DNA of 64,000 bases from an uncultured Christensenella sp. (lineage in GTDB: Bacteria > Bacillota > Clostridia > Christensenellales > Borkfalkiaceae), in contig CAJTYL010000006.1 in assembly GCA_910583855.1 (NCBI GenBank), positions 55,612 through 119,611 on the forward strand. Direction: 5' to 3'. Below the pieces are notes generated by a model. The model saw only the letters and a list, made by a program, of their open reading frames with translations. It did not search any database and was not told the origin of the DNA. The position numbers and the translations under genes are program-made. Below are positions 48,912-57,275 of this stretch, in pieces. The stretch's first letter is position 1. Every line of letters starts with the position of its first letter.

Positions 48912-49838
48912 TTATTCGGCGGGATAAACGTTACTTATTTTTTCGCCGCTCAAATCTACGGCAAAATACTTCACCTCGAAAAGATTTGCCGCCTTGGGAT
49001 ATACCAGCCCTGCCGCGCGTATATCGCCGTGTTCGGCGTAAAACTTTTCGGTGGGTACTGTCACGCTTACGAAATCACCCAAATAGTTCTTTAAAATTCC
49101 CGCCTTGCTTTTCAATTCGTTATCGAGGTAGTGCTCGTAGTTCCCGCAGGTCAAAACGCTTTCAAAAAAAGCGAATTGCAGAATATTTTTTTCGGGCGGG
49201 CAGGTTTCTACCGTTTTGCCCGATAACAGGCTCAGCTTCTCTCCGTCGTAGCCGTAGGCGCACTCAGCTTTTGCAGCCGTGCAGGTTTCAAAGGCGACGG
49301 TAACTTCAAGCGTATCGCCGAACTCGGCTTTTTCAACTTCGTTCATAAAAATCCGTTTGCCACTGTCGGAAATTATAAGCAGCGCGTTGCCCCCCCAAAC
49401 GGCAAGCACGGGCAAGCCCGCAACCGTTTTTTCTTCAAACCTGACGTTAAAGAACCGCGGGGAGAGTGGGAGCAGGGAATATTCCCCGCCCTCTATCGAA
49501 ATAAAAACGCCGCCCTGCGAAAACACCGTTATAAGGTTGCCGCAGAAGCGCGTCTGCGCAATTACGTTCAGCGCAACGTTTTTGTTGCCGTATTCACGGA
49601 TATAAATTAGCGCTTCGCCGTCCATGAGATACACGTCCATATAGGGCGGAGGGGCAAACAGCAGTTTTTCGTTTATGAAAAAGTTTACTGGCTGCAGGTT
49701 TTCCCCGGGGACTATTTCGGCAAGAACGCTGTCTGAAAGGTCGATTTCAATATGCCTTTCAAAAAGGTCGAGCCCGCCCACGTAAAGCCCGTTGAGCTTT
49801 AAAATTGCCGGCTTGTACGATAGAAAATATATTCTCAA
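48912..49838 (-). CDS. Conserved hypothetical protein
   Basis: 308 residues, beta-rich, no signal peptide or membrane segment. Segments such as GNLITVFSQGGVFISIEG and PVLAVWGGNALLIISDSGKR suggest repeated beta-propeller-like strands. I do not recognise a family. The start is TTG with AGGAGG 7 nt upstream. It stands opposite the gene at 50222, with repeat copy D between. Confidence 0.65.
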   Translation of the reverse strand: MRIYFLSYKPAILKLNGLYVGGLDLFERHIEIDLSDSVLAEIVPGENLQPVNFFINEKLLFAPPPYMDVYLMDGEALIYIREYGNKNVALNVIAQTRFCGNLITVFSQGGVFISIEGGEYSLLPLSPRFFNVRFEEKTVAGLPVLAVWGGNALLIISDSGKRIFMNEVEKAEFGDTLEVTVAFETCTAAKAECAYGYDGEKLSLLSGKTVETCPPEKNILQFAFFESVLTCGNYEHYLDNELKSKAGILKNYLGDFVSVTVPTEKFYAEHGDIRAAGLVYPKAANLFEVKYFAVDLSGEKISNVYPAE

Positions 49839-49854
49839 CGTAACCCTCCTGTTT

Positions 49855-50155
49855 AATAATAAACGGTGCTAAGCAAAAACCACGCTTTTTGCTGCTTCTC
49901 GTCGGCTGTAAGGACAGCAGCCGCCTCGGGCACCGCAAACGCCCTTTATGCGTTTGCTCCTCTCCGCCTTGCAAAACAGTGTGTGACCACTGTTTTGAGA
50001 AGTCAAGGCTCGTCCCAATTTGTGCGTAAGCACCTCAGCGGTGTGAATTTGCGCAATTATATATCTGTGTGCCCTTAAATATCGCGCAAAGAGCGGCAGA
50101 GCCGCTAAAAATCACGAAAAATATGCAGCGCAGAATAGCTGCTTATTTTTGTGAA
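49855..50155 (+). repeat. Interspersed repeat family 1, copy D (long form)
   Basis: AATAATAAACGGTGCTAAGC, AAAACCACGCTTTTTGC, the 146-bp module (49894-50039), GCAATTATATATCTGTGTGCCC, GCGGCAGAGCCGC, CGCAGAATAGCTGCTTATTTTTGTGAAC. The only copy between divergent genes; it faces the gene at 50222. Confidence 0.8.
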
Positions 50156-50221
50156 CTACTTTATTTAATGTATTTAATTTAAAATTTATGTCAATATACA
50201 CTCCGTATGGAGGAAATATTT

Positions 50222-50821
50222 ATGAACAAAATAAACGGCTATACGGAAGACGAAGCAAAGAAATTGGTGGATTACGTAAGCGCGGGTAAAAGGCAGGGCA
50301 AAACTCTTTCGGGGCTGTTTGCTTCCTATGCAAAAAAGACGGGCAGGGCAAAGGGCAGCGTGCGCAATTATTACTACGCGCTTTTACGCAGCACGGGTGA
50401 CGACAGGGTAAAAAAGCTTTTGAACGGCAAAGAGCTTAAAGCCGAAAAAATAATTCCCTTTTCCGAGGACGAAACCGATAAAATTTTAAAGGAAATTCTT
50501 TTGCAGAAGAGCAAGGGTGTATCCGTAAGACGCGCTGTTATAAACCTTTCCAAGGGCGACGACAAGCTTATGCTGCGCTACCAGAACAAGTATCGCAATG
50601 TTGCGGGCAAACAGCCCGAAAGAATTGAAAGGCTTATGCGCGAGTGCGGCTTGAAGAGCGGCGCGGACGAAACCCAAAGGCGGATAGAGGAAGAGATAAA
50701 CGGACTTTACGACAAGCTTGCAGCTTCCCTAAAAGAGGAGAACAAGCGGCTTACCGTACTTATCAAACGACTGACCGACGAAAACGCGCTTTTAAGATTG
50801 CAGATTAAAAACAATATATAA
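50222..50821 (+). CDS. Protein with two related Myb-like helical modules and a coiled coil
   Basis: 199 residues from ATG 50222 (GGAGGAAAT upstream). Module 1 (about 5-55): YTEDEAKKLVDYVSAGKRQG ... GSVRNYYYALLR. Module 2 (about 78-128): FSEDETDKILKEILLQKSKG ... MLRYQNKYRNV. The two align, suggesting internal duplication of a three-helix DNA-binding unit similar to RsfA/Myb-SANT. The last 50 residues form a coiled coil. Putative transcription regulator; the family is not certain. Confidence 0.68.
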   Translation: MNKINGYTEDEAKKLVDYVSAGKRQGKTLSGLFASYAKKTGRAKGSVRNYYYALLRSTGDDRVKKLLNGKELKAEKIIPFSEDETDKILKEILLQKSKGVSVRRAVINLSKGDDKLMLRYQNKYRNVAGKQPERIERLMRECGLKSGADETQRRIEEEINGLYDKLAASLKEENKRLTVLIKRLTDENALLRLQIKNNI

Positions 50822-50823
50822 AA

Positions 50824-50862
50824 AGAAGGCGTTGCCGCTAAATAAGCGGCAACGCCTCTTTC
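50824..50862. terminator. Bidirectional terminator
   Basis: AGAAGGCGTTGCCGCT / AGCGGCAACGCCTCTT hairpin. Confidence 0.85.
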
Positions 50863-51063
50863 TCAGTTGGAAGATTTGGCGGGCTTTTTGTCCTGCTTGG
50901 AACTGTTTTCAAGCTCGTCAAGTTTCTTGTCGATGTAACACTCTGCTTTCTGCATAATGTCCTCCTGGTTTTTCTTGACGAGGTTTAAAAGTTTGCAGTT
51001 GTTGGCAACGACCAGCGCGCCGCCTGCCATACCTATGGCAAGACCTAAAATAAACTTTTCCAC
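50863..51063 (-). CDS. Small membrane-anchored protein
   Basis: 66 residues: one N-terminal hydrophobic segment (FILGLAIGMAGGALVVANN) and a charged helical, Lys/Ser-rich tail. GTG start with AAGGAG 6 nt upstream. Looks like the short YtxH-like membrane proteins, but is too short to assign. Confidence 0.6.
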   Translation of the reverse strand: MEKFILGLAIGMAGGALVVANNCKLLNLVKKNQEDIMQKAECYIDKKLDELENSSKQDKKPAKSSN

Positions 51064-51224
51064 TTTTTCTCCTTGTACCGGCGCGTTAAAAATGCGCCTT
51101 ACTAACAGTTTGCACCGCCTTTACGCAATTTATGATTGTAAAAAATTGGTGTATGGCGTTTAACTATTTTAAACTGAGTTAATAATATGTATTAATTTAG
51201 TTTATAATTAAGTTTACAATACGG

Positions 51225-51253
51225 TTGACAATTAGTTTAAACTTTGTTAATAT
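51225..51253 (+). promoter_or_regulatory. fic promoter
   Basis: TTGACA (51225-51230), 17 bp, TAATAT (51248-51253). TTTAAACT followed by GTTAATA occurs twice (51167 and 51237), a possible operator. Confidence 0.65.
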
Positions 51254-51283
51254 ACATATATAAATTTTTTTACGGAGAGCATT

Positions 51284-52519
51284 ATGGAAAAAGAAAAAGT
51301 TTTGGATATCGTATTAAACGAACAATACTTTTCTATTAAAGATTTGCGTTTCAACGCGCAATTGGGATATATGTTATCCAAGGATGAGTTGAATGGTTTT
51401 CTCGAAACGAAGGATAGCTTCGTTGAAGAAAACAATAAATATTTCAGCAAATTACCTTTGAAGTCTTTTAACTCGAAACACGTTTTTTTCGTGGTCGGCA
51501 ATTACCTTGAAAACGCAATAGACGAATACGTGACGACGTTGAACGAGGATTTGAAACAAAACGAAAAATTTTTTTTAGAGCGGCATATTGACGATATTAT
51601 GACGTCAAGGCTGTTTTCGGAGATAGAGGGCACTCTCAATATCGAAAACGTGCCGACGACCCATAAAAAGGTACAAAACGTTATAAATACCGATAATCTT
51701 TCTGACAAAAACGATATTATCGTTAAAAACATGTTTAACGCAATCAAATATATCGTAAAAGAAAGACCTCAATTCAACAGGGAAAATTTATTTAAATTAT
51801 ACAGTACTTTAAGCAATAATTGCCTTGACGAAGAGGATAGGCTGAACGACGGATATTACAGGGACGACAGCGTTTCGATAGGTCCGTACGACGGCGCCCC
51901 GCACGAAAAGATAGAAGAACTTATGGATTCTATGTTTGCGTTTGCAAACGATTCGGAAAACGTAAAAAAGTATAAGCATTTTCTTCCGCATATATGCCAT
52001 TATTACGTTCTTTACGTTCACCCTTACTTTGATTATAACGGCAGGACGGCGCGAATGGTGTCGTTTTGGCTTGCGTGTTTAAATAATTTAGTCGCCGCAC
52101 CGTTTTTTATAAGCGAAGCTATTAACGAGGACAAGAGGGCATATTACGACGCTGTATCGAACACCAGGGACACTAATAACGATTTGACGTACTTTTTAGG
52201 GTATATATTTAAAACTTCAACTAAGTTCAGCCTTATTTATAAGAATGTTGAAGAGATAGAAAACCGGTTGAATAAGTCGGGCGACTTCTTGTCTCCAAGC
52301 GAAAAAACATATATCAAAAAGATTTTGGTCCACAATGCGGACGGTTATTTCAACAGCAAAAAATTTATGGAGTATATCAACGGTACAATGACCAAACAAG
52401 GCGCGCTGAAAATTTTGAACGGGTTGACACGATACGGAGTACTTGAAACTTCTACGAACAAAAAAGGCGAAAAAATTTACCGCGTCAACCAAGAAATGAT
52501 AACTTACAAGTATAATTAA
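51284..52519 (+). CDS. Fic-domain protein (probable AMP transferase)
   Basis: 411 residues. N-terminal helical region with FSEIEGT (about 111), matching the autoinhibitory (S/T)xxxE(G/N) type motif; Fic core with HPYFDYNGRTAR (about 246), where the usual G before NGR is Tyr (normally HPFxxGNGR); C-terminal winged HTH (MTKQGALKILNGLTRYGVLE). Fic enzymes transfer AMP or other groups to hydroxyls of target proteins. Domain order matches self-contained class II Fic proteins with DNA-binding tails. Low GC and its own promoter suggest acquisition. GGAGAG upstream. Confidence 0.87.
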   Translation: MEKEKVLDIVLNEQYFSIKDLRFNAQLGYMLSKDELNGFLETKDSFVEENNKYFSKLPLKSFNSKHVFFVVGNYLENAIDEYVTTLNEDLKQNEKFFLERHIDDIMTSRLFSEIEGTLNIENVPTTHKKVQNVINTDNLSDKNDIIVKNMFNAIKYIVKERPQFNRENLFKLYSTLSNNCLDEEDRLNDGYYRDDSVSIGPYDGAPHEKIEELMDSMFAFANDSENVKKYKHFLPHICHYYVLYVHPYFDYNGRTARMVSFWLACLNNLVAAPFFISEAINEDKRAYYDAVSNTRDTNNDLTYFLGYIFKTSTKFSLIYKNVEEIENRLNKSGDFLSPSEKTYIKKILVHNADGYFNSKKFMEYINGTMTKQGALKILNGLTRYGVLETSTNKKGEKIYRVNQEMITYKYN

Positions 52520-52572
52520 ATGACTATTTCCATAACCGTAAAAAACAGGAAAAATCTTTAATGCCGATATAC

Positions 52573-52601
52573 TTGTAATTCCGGCTACCGTATGTTATAA
52601 T
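52573..52601 (+). promoter_or_regulatory. ruvX promoter (leaderless)
   Basis: TTGTAA (52573-52578), 17 bp, TATAAT (52596-52601), 6 nt, ATG 52608. Confidence 0.7.
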
Positions 52602-52607
52602 TTATTT

Positions 52608-53030
52608 ATGGAAAGATACGTCGCTTTCGATATAGGCGATAAAAGAATAGGCGTTGCGATATCGGATCCGTTCAATACCTACGCGCTGCCGTCGCAGACT
52701 TACTTCCGCAAGGGCTTTAAAGAGGACGTTGCGGCAATCGCGGCAATCGCCAAGGAGAAAGGTGCAACGGTTATCGTTTGCGGCTTGCCCGTGAACTTCG
52801 ACGGAAGCGAGGCGTTGCAAACAGAAAAAACCCGTCGGTTTATCGACGCTTTAAAGTCGGAAACGCCTATTCCCGTCGTTTGCGAGGACGAGCGGTTCAC
52901 TACGCAGATGGCGCACGAAACGCTTATAAGCGAGGGTATGCGCAGAGAAAGACGCAAGAACTTCGTTGACGCGCTCGCCGCGGCTAACATTCTTGACGGG
53001 TATTTAAATAAAATCAAAAAAGGAGAGTAA
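52608..53030 (+). CDS. ruvX: YqgF/RuvX-type RNase H-fold nuclease
   Basis: 140 residues. AFDIGDKRIGVAISDP (catalytic Asp), VCGLPVNFDGSE, and CEDERFTT with late VDALAAANIL (Asp) are the YqgF active site. Essential in pre-16S rRNA maturation. No ribosome site; expected leaderless. Next gene is DUF1292, as in the Bacillus yrrK-yrzB pair. Confidence 0.95.
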   Translation: MERYVAFDIGDKRIGVAISDPFNTYALPSQTYFRKGFKEDVAAIAAIAKEKGATVIVCGLPVNFDGSEALQTEKTRRFIDALKSETPIPVVCEDERFTTQMAHETLISEGMRRERRKNFVDALAAANILDGYLNKIKKGE

Positions 53031-53035
53031 CGAGA

Positions 53036-53338
53036 ATGAGCGAGGAATTAGACGAAGAGCTTGATTTAGAGGACGAGGTAATAGAGCTTGTAGACGACGA
53101 CGGCAAGGTGATAAAGTTCAAGCTTTTGGACGTAACCGAGTACAAGGGCGAAAAGTACACCCTGTTGCTTGCGGCGGAGCCCAACGACGAAATCGGCGAG
53201 GACGAGGTGGTAATCTTCCGTCTGAACGAAGAGGACGAGGTTTTGGAACCGGTCGAGGACGAAAAGCTTTTGGAAGAGGTTTTCGAGTTCTATCAGACGG
53301 AAGTGGAAGCAGAGGACGCCGAAGGCGAAGAGAATTAA
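53036..53338 (+). CDS. DUF1292 protein (YrzB-like)
   Basis: 100 residues, very acidic. VIELVDDDGKVIKFKLLDVT and AEPNDEIGEDEVVIFRLNEE are typical of DUF1292. 5 bp after ruvX with GGAG, the conserved neighbour. Function unknown. Confidence 0.92.
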   Translation: MSEELDEELDLEDEVIELVDDDGKVIKFKLLDVTEYKGEKYTLLLAAEPNDEIGEDEVVIFRLNEEDEVLEPVEDEKLLEEVFEFYQTEVEAEDAEGEEN

Positions 53339-53347
53339 ATACTGAAT

Positions 53348-53387
53348 AACCGCCGCGCGGCGTAATTGCCGCGCGGCGGTTTTTAAT
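53348..53387 (+). terminator. ruvX-DUF1292 terminator
   Basis: AACCGCCGCGCGGC / GCCGCGCGGCGGTT and a T run. Confidence 0.88.
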
Positions 53388-53421
53388 TAAAATATTCTTC
53401 ACTGGGTTTTGCGGTGTTTTT

Positions 53422-53449
53422 GTCATACTGAGCGTTGGCGAAATATCTC
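53422..53449 (+). repeat. GTCAT..TGAGCG short repeat (family 3)
   Basis: GTCATACTGAGCGTTGGCGA then AATATCTC. Confidence 0.6.
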
Positions 53450-53508
53450 GTTAACGTTTGGGATTCTTCCCTGCGTTCTAAGCAGCGCCGTTTTGACGGC
53501 AAAAAATT

Positions 53509-54288
53509 TCAGCAATAAATTTCCCGTATTATAAAATTCACCAACTTTACGGGCAACAGCCGTTGTAAAAATACGAGCAGTTTATAGCCCCCGCCCACCG
53601 TAACCCGCAAAGGCGGGTTTTTTCTTTGTGCGACTTTATATACGACCCTTGCAACGCTTTCGGGGCTTTTGCCGCGCCGTTCGTCGCGCGCCATTTTCTC
53701 AACCGATTTTCTTGCCCGCGCGTCTGTTCCTTCGCAAACCCGTGCGTCGGTAAAGCCCGTTTTCGTGTCGCCGGGCAAAACCGTGCACACTTTTATTTTT
53801 TGCGGTTTGACCTCGTTGGCAAGCGCGCGGGAAAACACCTCCACGCCCGCCTTCGTTGCAGAATAAACCGACTGATAGGGTATAGGCATTATCCCGCCGA
53901 CTGAGGATATATTTATTATCTTTGCGCCCGCTTTCATATACGGTAACACCGTTCCGCTTAAAACACAGGGCGCAGTCAAATTCACGTCCGCAATTTCACG
54001 TATGCGTTCGGCGGAAGCTTCTTCCATAGCACCCGCAACGCCTATGCCCGCGTTGTTTATAAAAACGTCTATTTTCCCCTCGCGTTCGTAAATTTCCCCG
54101 AATATTCTTTTGATTTCTTCATAGTCGCAAACGGAGGTGGAATAGCATTTAAAGTCGTTGCCGCAATACGGTTTCCTGGCGATACCGTAAACGCTACAAC
54201 CCTTTTCAATAAAAAGCTTCGCCGTCGCAAGCCCTATGCCGCTCGTCGCGCCCGTAATTATTACGACCTTGTTTCCGTCTTTTTTCAT
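53509..54288 (-). CDS. Short-chain dehydrogenase/reductase
   Basis: 259 residues. TGATSGIG cofactor loop (residue 11), NNAG (about 77), catalytic Ser in NISSVGG and YSATK (about 142), the classical SDR. Substrate unknown. No ribosome site: TATAAT ends 9 nt before ATG, leaving about 2-3 nt of leader. Confidence 0.9.
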   Translation of the reverse strand: MKKDGNKVVIITGATSGIGLATAKLFIEKGCSVYGIARKPYCGNDFKCYSTSVCDYEEIKRIFGEIYEREGKIDVFINNAGIGVAGAMEEASAERIREIADVNLTAPCVLSGTVLPYMKAGAKIINISSVGGIMPIPYQSVYSATKAGVEVFSRALANEVKPQKIKVCTVLPGDTKTGFTDARVCEGTDARARKSVEKMARDERRGKSPESVARVVYKVAQRKNPPLRVTVGGGYKLLVFLQRLLPVKLVNFIIREIYC

Positions 54289-54297
54289 AACGGTTAA

Positions 54298-54326
54298 ATT
54301 ATAAATTTATCCGCTCGCGTTGTCAA
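54298..54326 (-). promoter_or_regulatory. SDR promoter
   Basis: Minus strand TTGACA (54321-54326), 17 bp, TATAAT (54298-54303). Confidence 0.8.
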
Positions 54327-54336
54327 TAAAATAAAA

Positions 54337-54372
54337 AGCCGCGCGGCAACCCAAGCCGCGCGGCGGTTTTTT
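54337..54372 (-). terminator. Terminator of HTH gene
   Basis: GCCGCGCGGC arms around AACCCAA, with TTTTTATTTT on the minus strand. The SDR -35 lies just beyond. Confidence 0.8.
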
Positions 54373-54374
54373 CA

Positions 54375-54575
54375 TTATAATTCTATTCCGAGCAAGCTTT
54401 CAAGCGTTTCGCCGTAAAGTCTTGCAAGGGCAATAAGATTTTCGTATTCGGGTCGGGAAACATTGTTTTCCCAATCGCTTATATTCGACTGCTCTATTCC
54501 GAGCATATCGGCAATTTGTTTTTGAGTATATCCGTTTTCTTTTCGTGCATCACGAAACCTTTGTCCAAAATCCAT
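54375..54575 (-). CDS. XRE-type HTH repressor
   Basis: 66 residues, one HTH: YTQKQIADMLGIEQSNISDW (about 16-35). Divergent from 54655, with a palindromic control region. Confidence 0.85.
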   Translation of the reverse strand: MDFGQRFRDARKENGYTQKQIADMLGIEQSNISDWENNVSRPEYENLIALARLYGETLESLLGIEL

Positions 54576-54608
54576 AATAAAATTTTACAACCAAATGCGA
54601 TACCACTC

Positions 54609-54637
54609 TTGACAATTATGTGTAATGCACATATAAT
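54609..54637 (+). promoter_or_regulatory. Promoter with inverted repeat
   Basis: TTGACA (54609-54614), 17 bp, TATAAT (54632-54637). The spacer holds ATGTG-TAATG-CACAT, a probable operator of the divergent HTH protein. Confidence 0.7.
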
Positions 54638-54654
54638 TAAACAGAGGTAACCTT

Positions 54655-54966
54655 ATGTACAAATTATTGATTAAAAAAATTATGCGTGATTACGCGCTTG
54701 CTGAAGGGGAAGAGAAACGCCGTTGCGAAAACGTTGTAGCTTTTTGGGCAAAAGAGAGTGAAAAATATACGCGTCTTGTAAAAAAATTGAACGCGGGAGA
54801 CAACATATCGTTTGACGATTTATTGCTTAATTTCGGCTATTGGTTCAGATTTAAGCTTTTATGCGAGGGGAAGGAGTCGACCATAGAAAACGTTATAGTC
54901 GACGGATTTGATCTTTACAGGTTAAAGTTGTTTATAATGGAAATAAACAGTCTACCCGACGACTGA
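54655..54966 (+). CDS. Small helical protein beside HTH repressor
   Basis: 103 residues, charged and helical (AEGEEKRRCENVVAFWAKES; LLLNFGYWFRFKLLCEGK). No recognised family. GAGG upstream. The divergent HTH layout resembles the modules at 17.5-18.3 kb and 48-48.8 kb. Confidence 0.6.
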   Translation: MYKLLIKKIMRDYALAEGEEKRRCENVVAFWAKESEKYTRLVKKLNAGDNISFDDLLLNFGYWFRFKLLCEGKESTIENVIVDGFDLYRLKLFIMEINSLPDD

Positions 54967-54970
54967 TATC

Positions 54971-55012
54971 CGCCGCGCGCAGAGGATAGCTCTGCGCGCG
55001 GCTTTTAAAAAA
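54971..55012 (+). terminator. Terminator
   Basis: GCCGCGCGCAGAG / CTCTGCGCGCGGC and T-rich tail. Confidence 0.85.
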
Positions 55013-55035
55013 TTTTTCAAACCGCAAAAAACCGC

Positions 55036-55064
55036 TTTACAAATAAAATAATATTTGTTAAAAT
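55036..55064 (+). promoter_or_regulatory. rpsB-tsf promoter
   Basis: TTTACA (55036-55041), 17 bp, TAAAAT (55059-55064). A leader of about 108 nt follows, with GCGG...CCGC hairpin around 55104-55128; it may carry S2 autoregulation. Confidence 0.55.
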
Positions 55065-55178
55065 GTCAAAGCTATAAATTCACACTTAAAGGGCGGGCGC
55101 TCCGTGGCGGTAAATCTTCTATGCCGCTTTAAGCGTAACGAAACTGCGTCTTTAAGGAGGTTTAACGGAGGAATAATT

Positions 55179-56024
55179 ATGGCAGTTATAACTATGAAAC
55201 AACTGCTCGAAGCAGGCGTACACTTCGGGCACCAGACGAGAAAGTGGAACCCCAAGATGTCCAAGTACATCTACGCTGCGCGTAACGATATTCATATTAT
55301 CGACCTGCAGCTTACCGTGGACTTAATCGAGGAGGCTTACAAATTCGTTTGCGACGCGGCAAAAGAGGGCAAGACCGTTCTCTTCGTCGGCACCAAAAAG
55401 CAGGCTCAGGACGCCGTTAAGGAAGAAGCCGAGCGCTGCGGTATGTACTACGTGAACTCCCGTTGGCTCGGCGGTACGCTGACCAACTTTAAAACCATTC
55501 GCACCCGTATCGAAAGAATGGTAAAAATCGAAAAAATGGAACAGAGCGGCGAGTTCGATCTTCTTCCCAAAAAGGAAGTTGCAAAGCTCAAAGAAGAATA
55601 CGAAAAGTTGCAGGCTAATCTCGGCGGTATCCGCGATATGAACAAGCTTCCCGGAGTTATGTTCGTCGTCGACCCCCACATCGAGGATATAGCGGTTGCC
55701 GAAGCGCGCAAGCTCAATATTCCCATCGTCGCTATTACCGACACCAACTGCGACCCCGACCTGATCGACTACGTTATCCCCGGTAACGACGACGCTATCC
55801 GCGCAGTTAAGCTTATTGCTTCCGTTATCGCTAACGCCGTAATCGAAGCAAATCAGGGCGAAACTCCCGTTCTTCCGGTTGAAGATGAGGGCGAACCTAC
55901 TTCGATTGAAGAAGTAGTTGCGGTGGCAGAAAGCGTTGAAACAAAGAAAGAAGAGCCTGCGGAAGAACCCAAGAAGCCCGCAAGGAAAAAGAAGACCGAG
56001 TTGACCGAACCCAAGGCAGAGTAA
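55179..56024 (+). CDS. rpsB: 30S ribosomal protein S2
   Basis: 281 residues from ATG 55179 (GGAGG upstream). LEAGVHFGHQTRKWNPKMSK, NSRWLGGTLTNFKTIRTRIE and NCDPDLIDYVIPGNDDAIRA are diagnostic. The last 45 residues form an acidic/lysine-rich extension beyond the usual about 235-250. Confidence 0.97.
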   Translation: MAVITMKQLLEAGVHFGHQTRKWNPKMSKYIYAARNDIHIIDLQLTVDLIEEAYKFVCDAAKEGKTVLFVGTKKQAQDAVKEEAERCGMYYVNSRWLGGTLTNFKTIRTRIERMVKIEKMEQSGEFDLLPKKEVAKLKEEYEKLQANLGGIRDMNKLPGVMFVVDPHIEDIAVAEARKLNIPIVAITDTNCDPDLIDYVIPGNDDAIRAVKLIASVIANAVIEANQGETPVLPVEDEGEPTSIEEVVAVAESVETKKEEPAEEPKKPARKKKTELTEPKAE

Positions 56025-56037
56025 GGAGGAGATTAAT

Positions 56038-56940
56038 ATGGCATTTACGGCTAAGGACGTTATGGCGCTCCGCGACAAGAGCGGCGCCGGTATGTTGGAC
56101 TGCAAAAAGGCTTTGACCGACGCGGACGGCGATATGGAAAAGGCGGCCGAGCTTCTTCGTGAGCGCGGTATTGCAAAGGCAATAAAGAAGGAAGGCAGAA
56201 TTGCCGCAGAGGGCGTGGTAGGCGCATACGTTTGCGAGAAGAGCGGCGTTGGCGTTTTGGTTGAAATCAACTGTGAAAGCGATTTCGTTTCCCGCGGCGA
56301 AAAGTTCCACGGCATCGTTGACGCCGTTGCAAAAGTAATTGCGGAGAATAAGCCTGCGGACGTAGACGCGCTCAATGCGTGCGCGTTAGAGGGCGCAACC
56401 GTCAAAGATTATATCACCAACGCAACCGCGGTTATCGGCGAAAAGATTTCTATCCGCCGTTTTGAAATTTACGAAACCAAAGGCAAGTTGGAAACCTATA
56501 TCCATATGGGTGGAAAGGTCGGCGTTATGGTTGACGCAGTTGACTTCAAGGCAGGCGCGGAAGAAACCTTGCACGACGTAGCTTTGCAGATTGCGGCTTC
56601 CAAGCCCGGCTACGTCAAGGAAAGCGAAGTCCCCGCGGACGTCATTGCAAAAGAAAAGGAAATTATGCTCGTTCAGATGCAGAACGACCCGAAGAACGCC
56701 AAGAAGCCCAAGGAAATTCTTGAAAAGATTATCGACGGCAAGATGGGCAAGTTCTATTCCGAAAACTGCCTTTTGGACCAGCCCTTCGTAAAGGACGACA
56801 GCCAGAAGGTTTCACAGGTTATCGGCAACAAGTTCACCGTCGTTCGCTTTGCCCGCTTTGAAATGGGCGAGGGCATCGCGAAAAAGAGCGAGAATTTGCA
56901 GGATGAGGTTGCGGCGCAGATTGCTGCAATGAAAAAATAA
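56038..56940 (+). CDS. tsf: Translation elongation factor Ts
   Basis: 300 residues. MALRDKSGAGMLDCKKAL (UBA-like N-terminus) and VEINCESDFVSR, KIGVMVD-type core. Exchanges nucleotide on EF-Tu. AAGGAGG upstream. Confidence 0.97.
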   Translation: MAFTAKDVMALRDKSGAGMLDCKKALTDADGDMEKAAELLRERGIAKAIKKEGRIAAEGVVGAYVCEKSGVGVLVEINCESDFVSRGEKFHGIVDAVAKVIAENKPADVDALNACALEGATVKDYITNATAVIGEKISIRRFEIYETKGKLETYIHMGGKVGVMVDAVDFKAGAEETLHDVALQIAASKPGYVKESEVPADVIAKEKEIMLVQMQNDPKNAKKPKEILEKIIDGKMGKFYSENCLLDQPFVKDDSQKVSQVIGNKFTVVRFARFEMGEGIAKKSENLQDEVAAQIAAMKK

Positions 56941-57206
56941 GTTAAGGCTTATCTGAACCTTAATCGGGGTTGTCTTAGCAGACTTGCTTTTTTGCGTTTT
57001 TAACTCCGCTTACCGTCATTTTGCCCGAGCGTCAGCAAAGATTTACGCACCGAATTGTCATTCTGAGTATTCAGCGAAGAATCTTATACAATAATTACGG
57101 CGCAAAGCCGACGGCGAAGAATCCCCAAACATTTCACAACAAACACGCGCGGCGCGGTTCGTATGAACCGCGCCGCTATTATTTTACCACAATTTGCCAA
57201 TAGCGG
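56941..57206. other. Gap between tsf and pyrH
   Basis: No gene. Two family 3 short repeats: GTCATTTTGCCCGAGCGTCA (57015) and GTCATTCTGAGTATTCAGCG (57058), the second followed by an unrelated echo CGGCGAAGAATCCC. Then GCGGCGCGGTTC / GAACCGCGCCGC hairpin (57149-57176) and TATTATTTT, a probable terminator for rpsB-tsf. Confidence 0.6.
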
Positions 57207-57235
57207 TTGATTTTTTACGGGGTATCTGTTATAAT
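57207..57235 (+). promoter_or_regulatory. pyrH promoter
   Basis: TTGATT (57207-57212), 17 bp, TATAAT (57230-57235). Confidence 0.75.
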
Positions 57236-57275
57236 ATTGCGGAGAAAATACAAATAAACTTTTAAGAGGGGTAAA

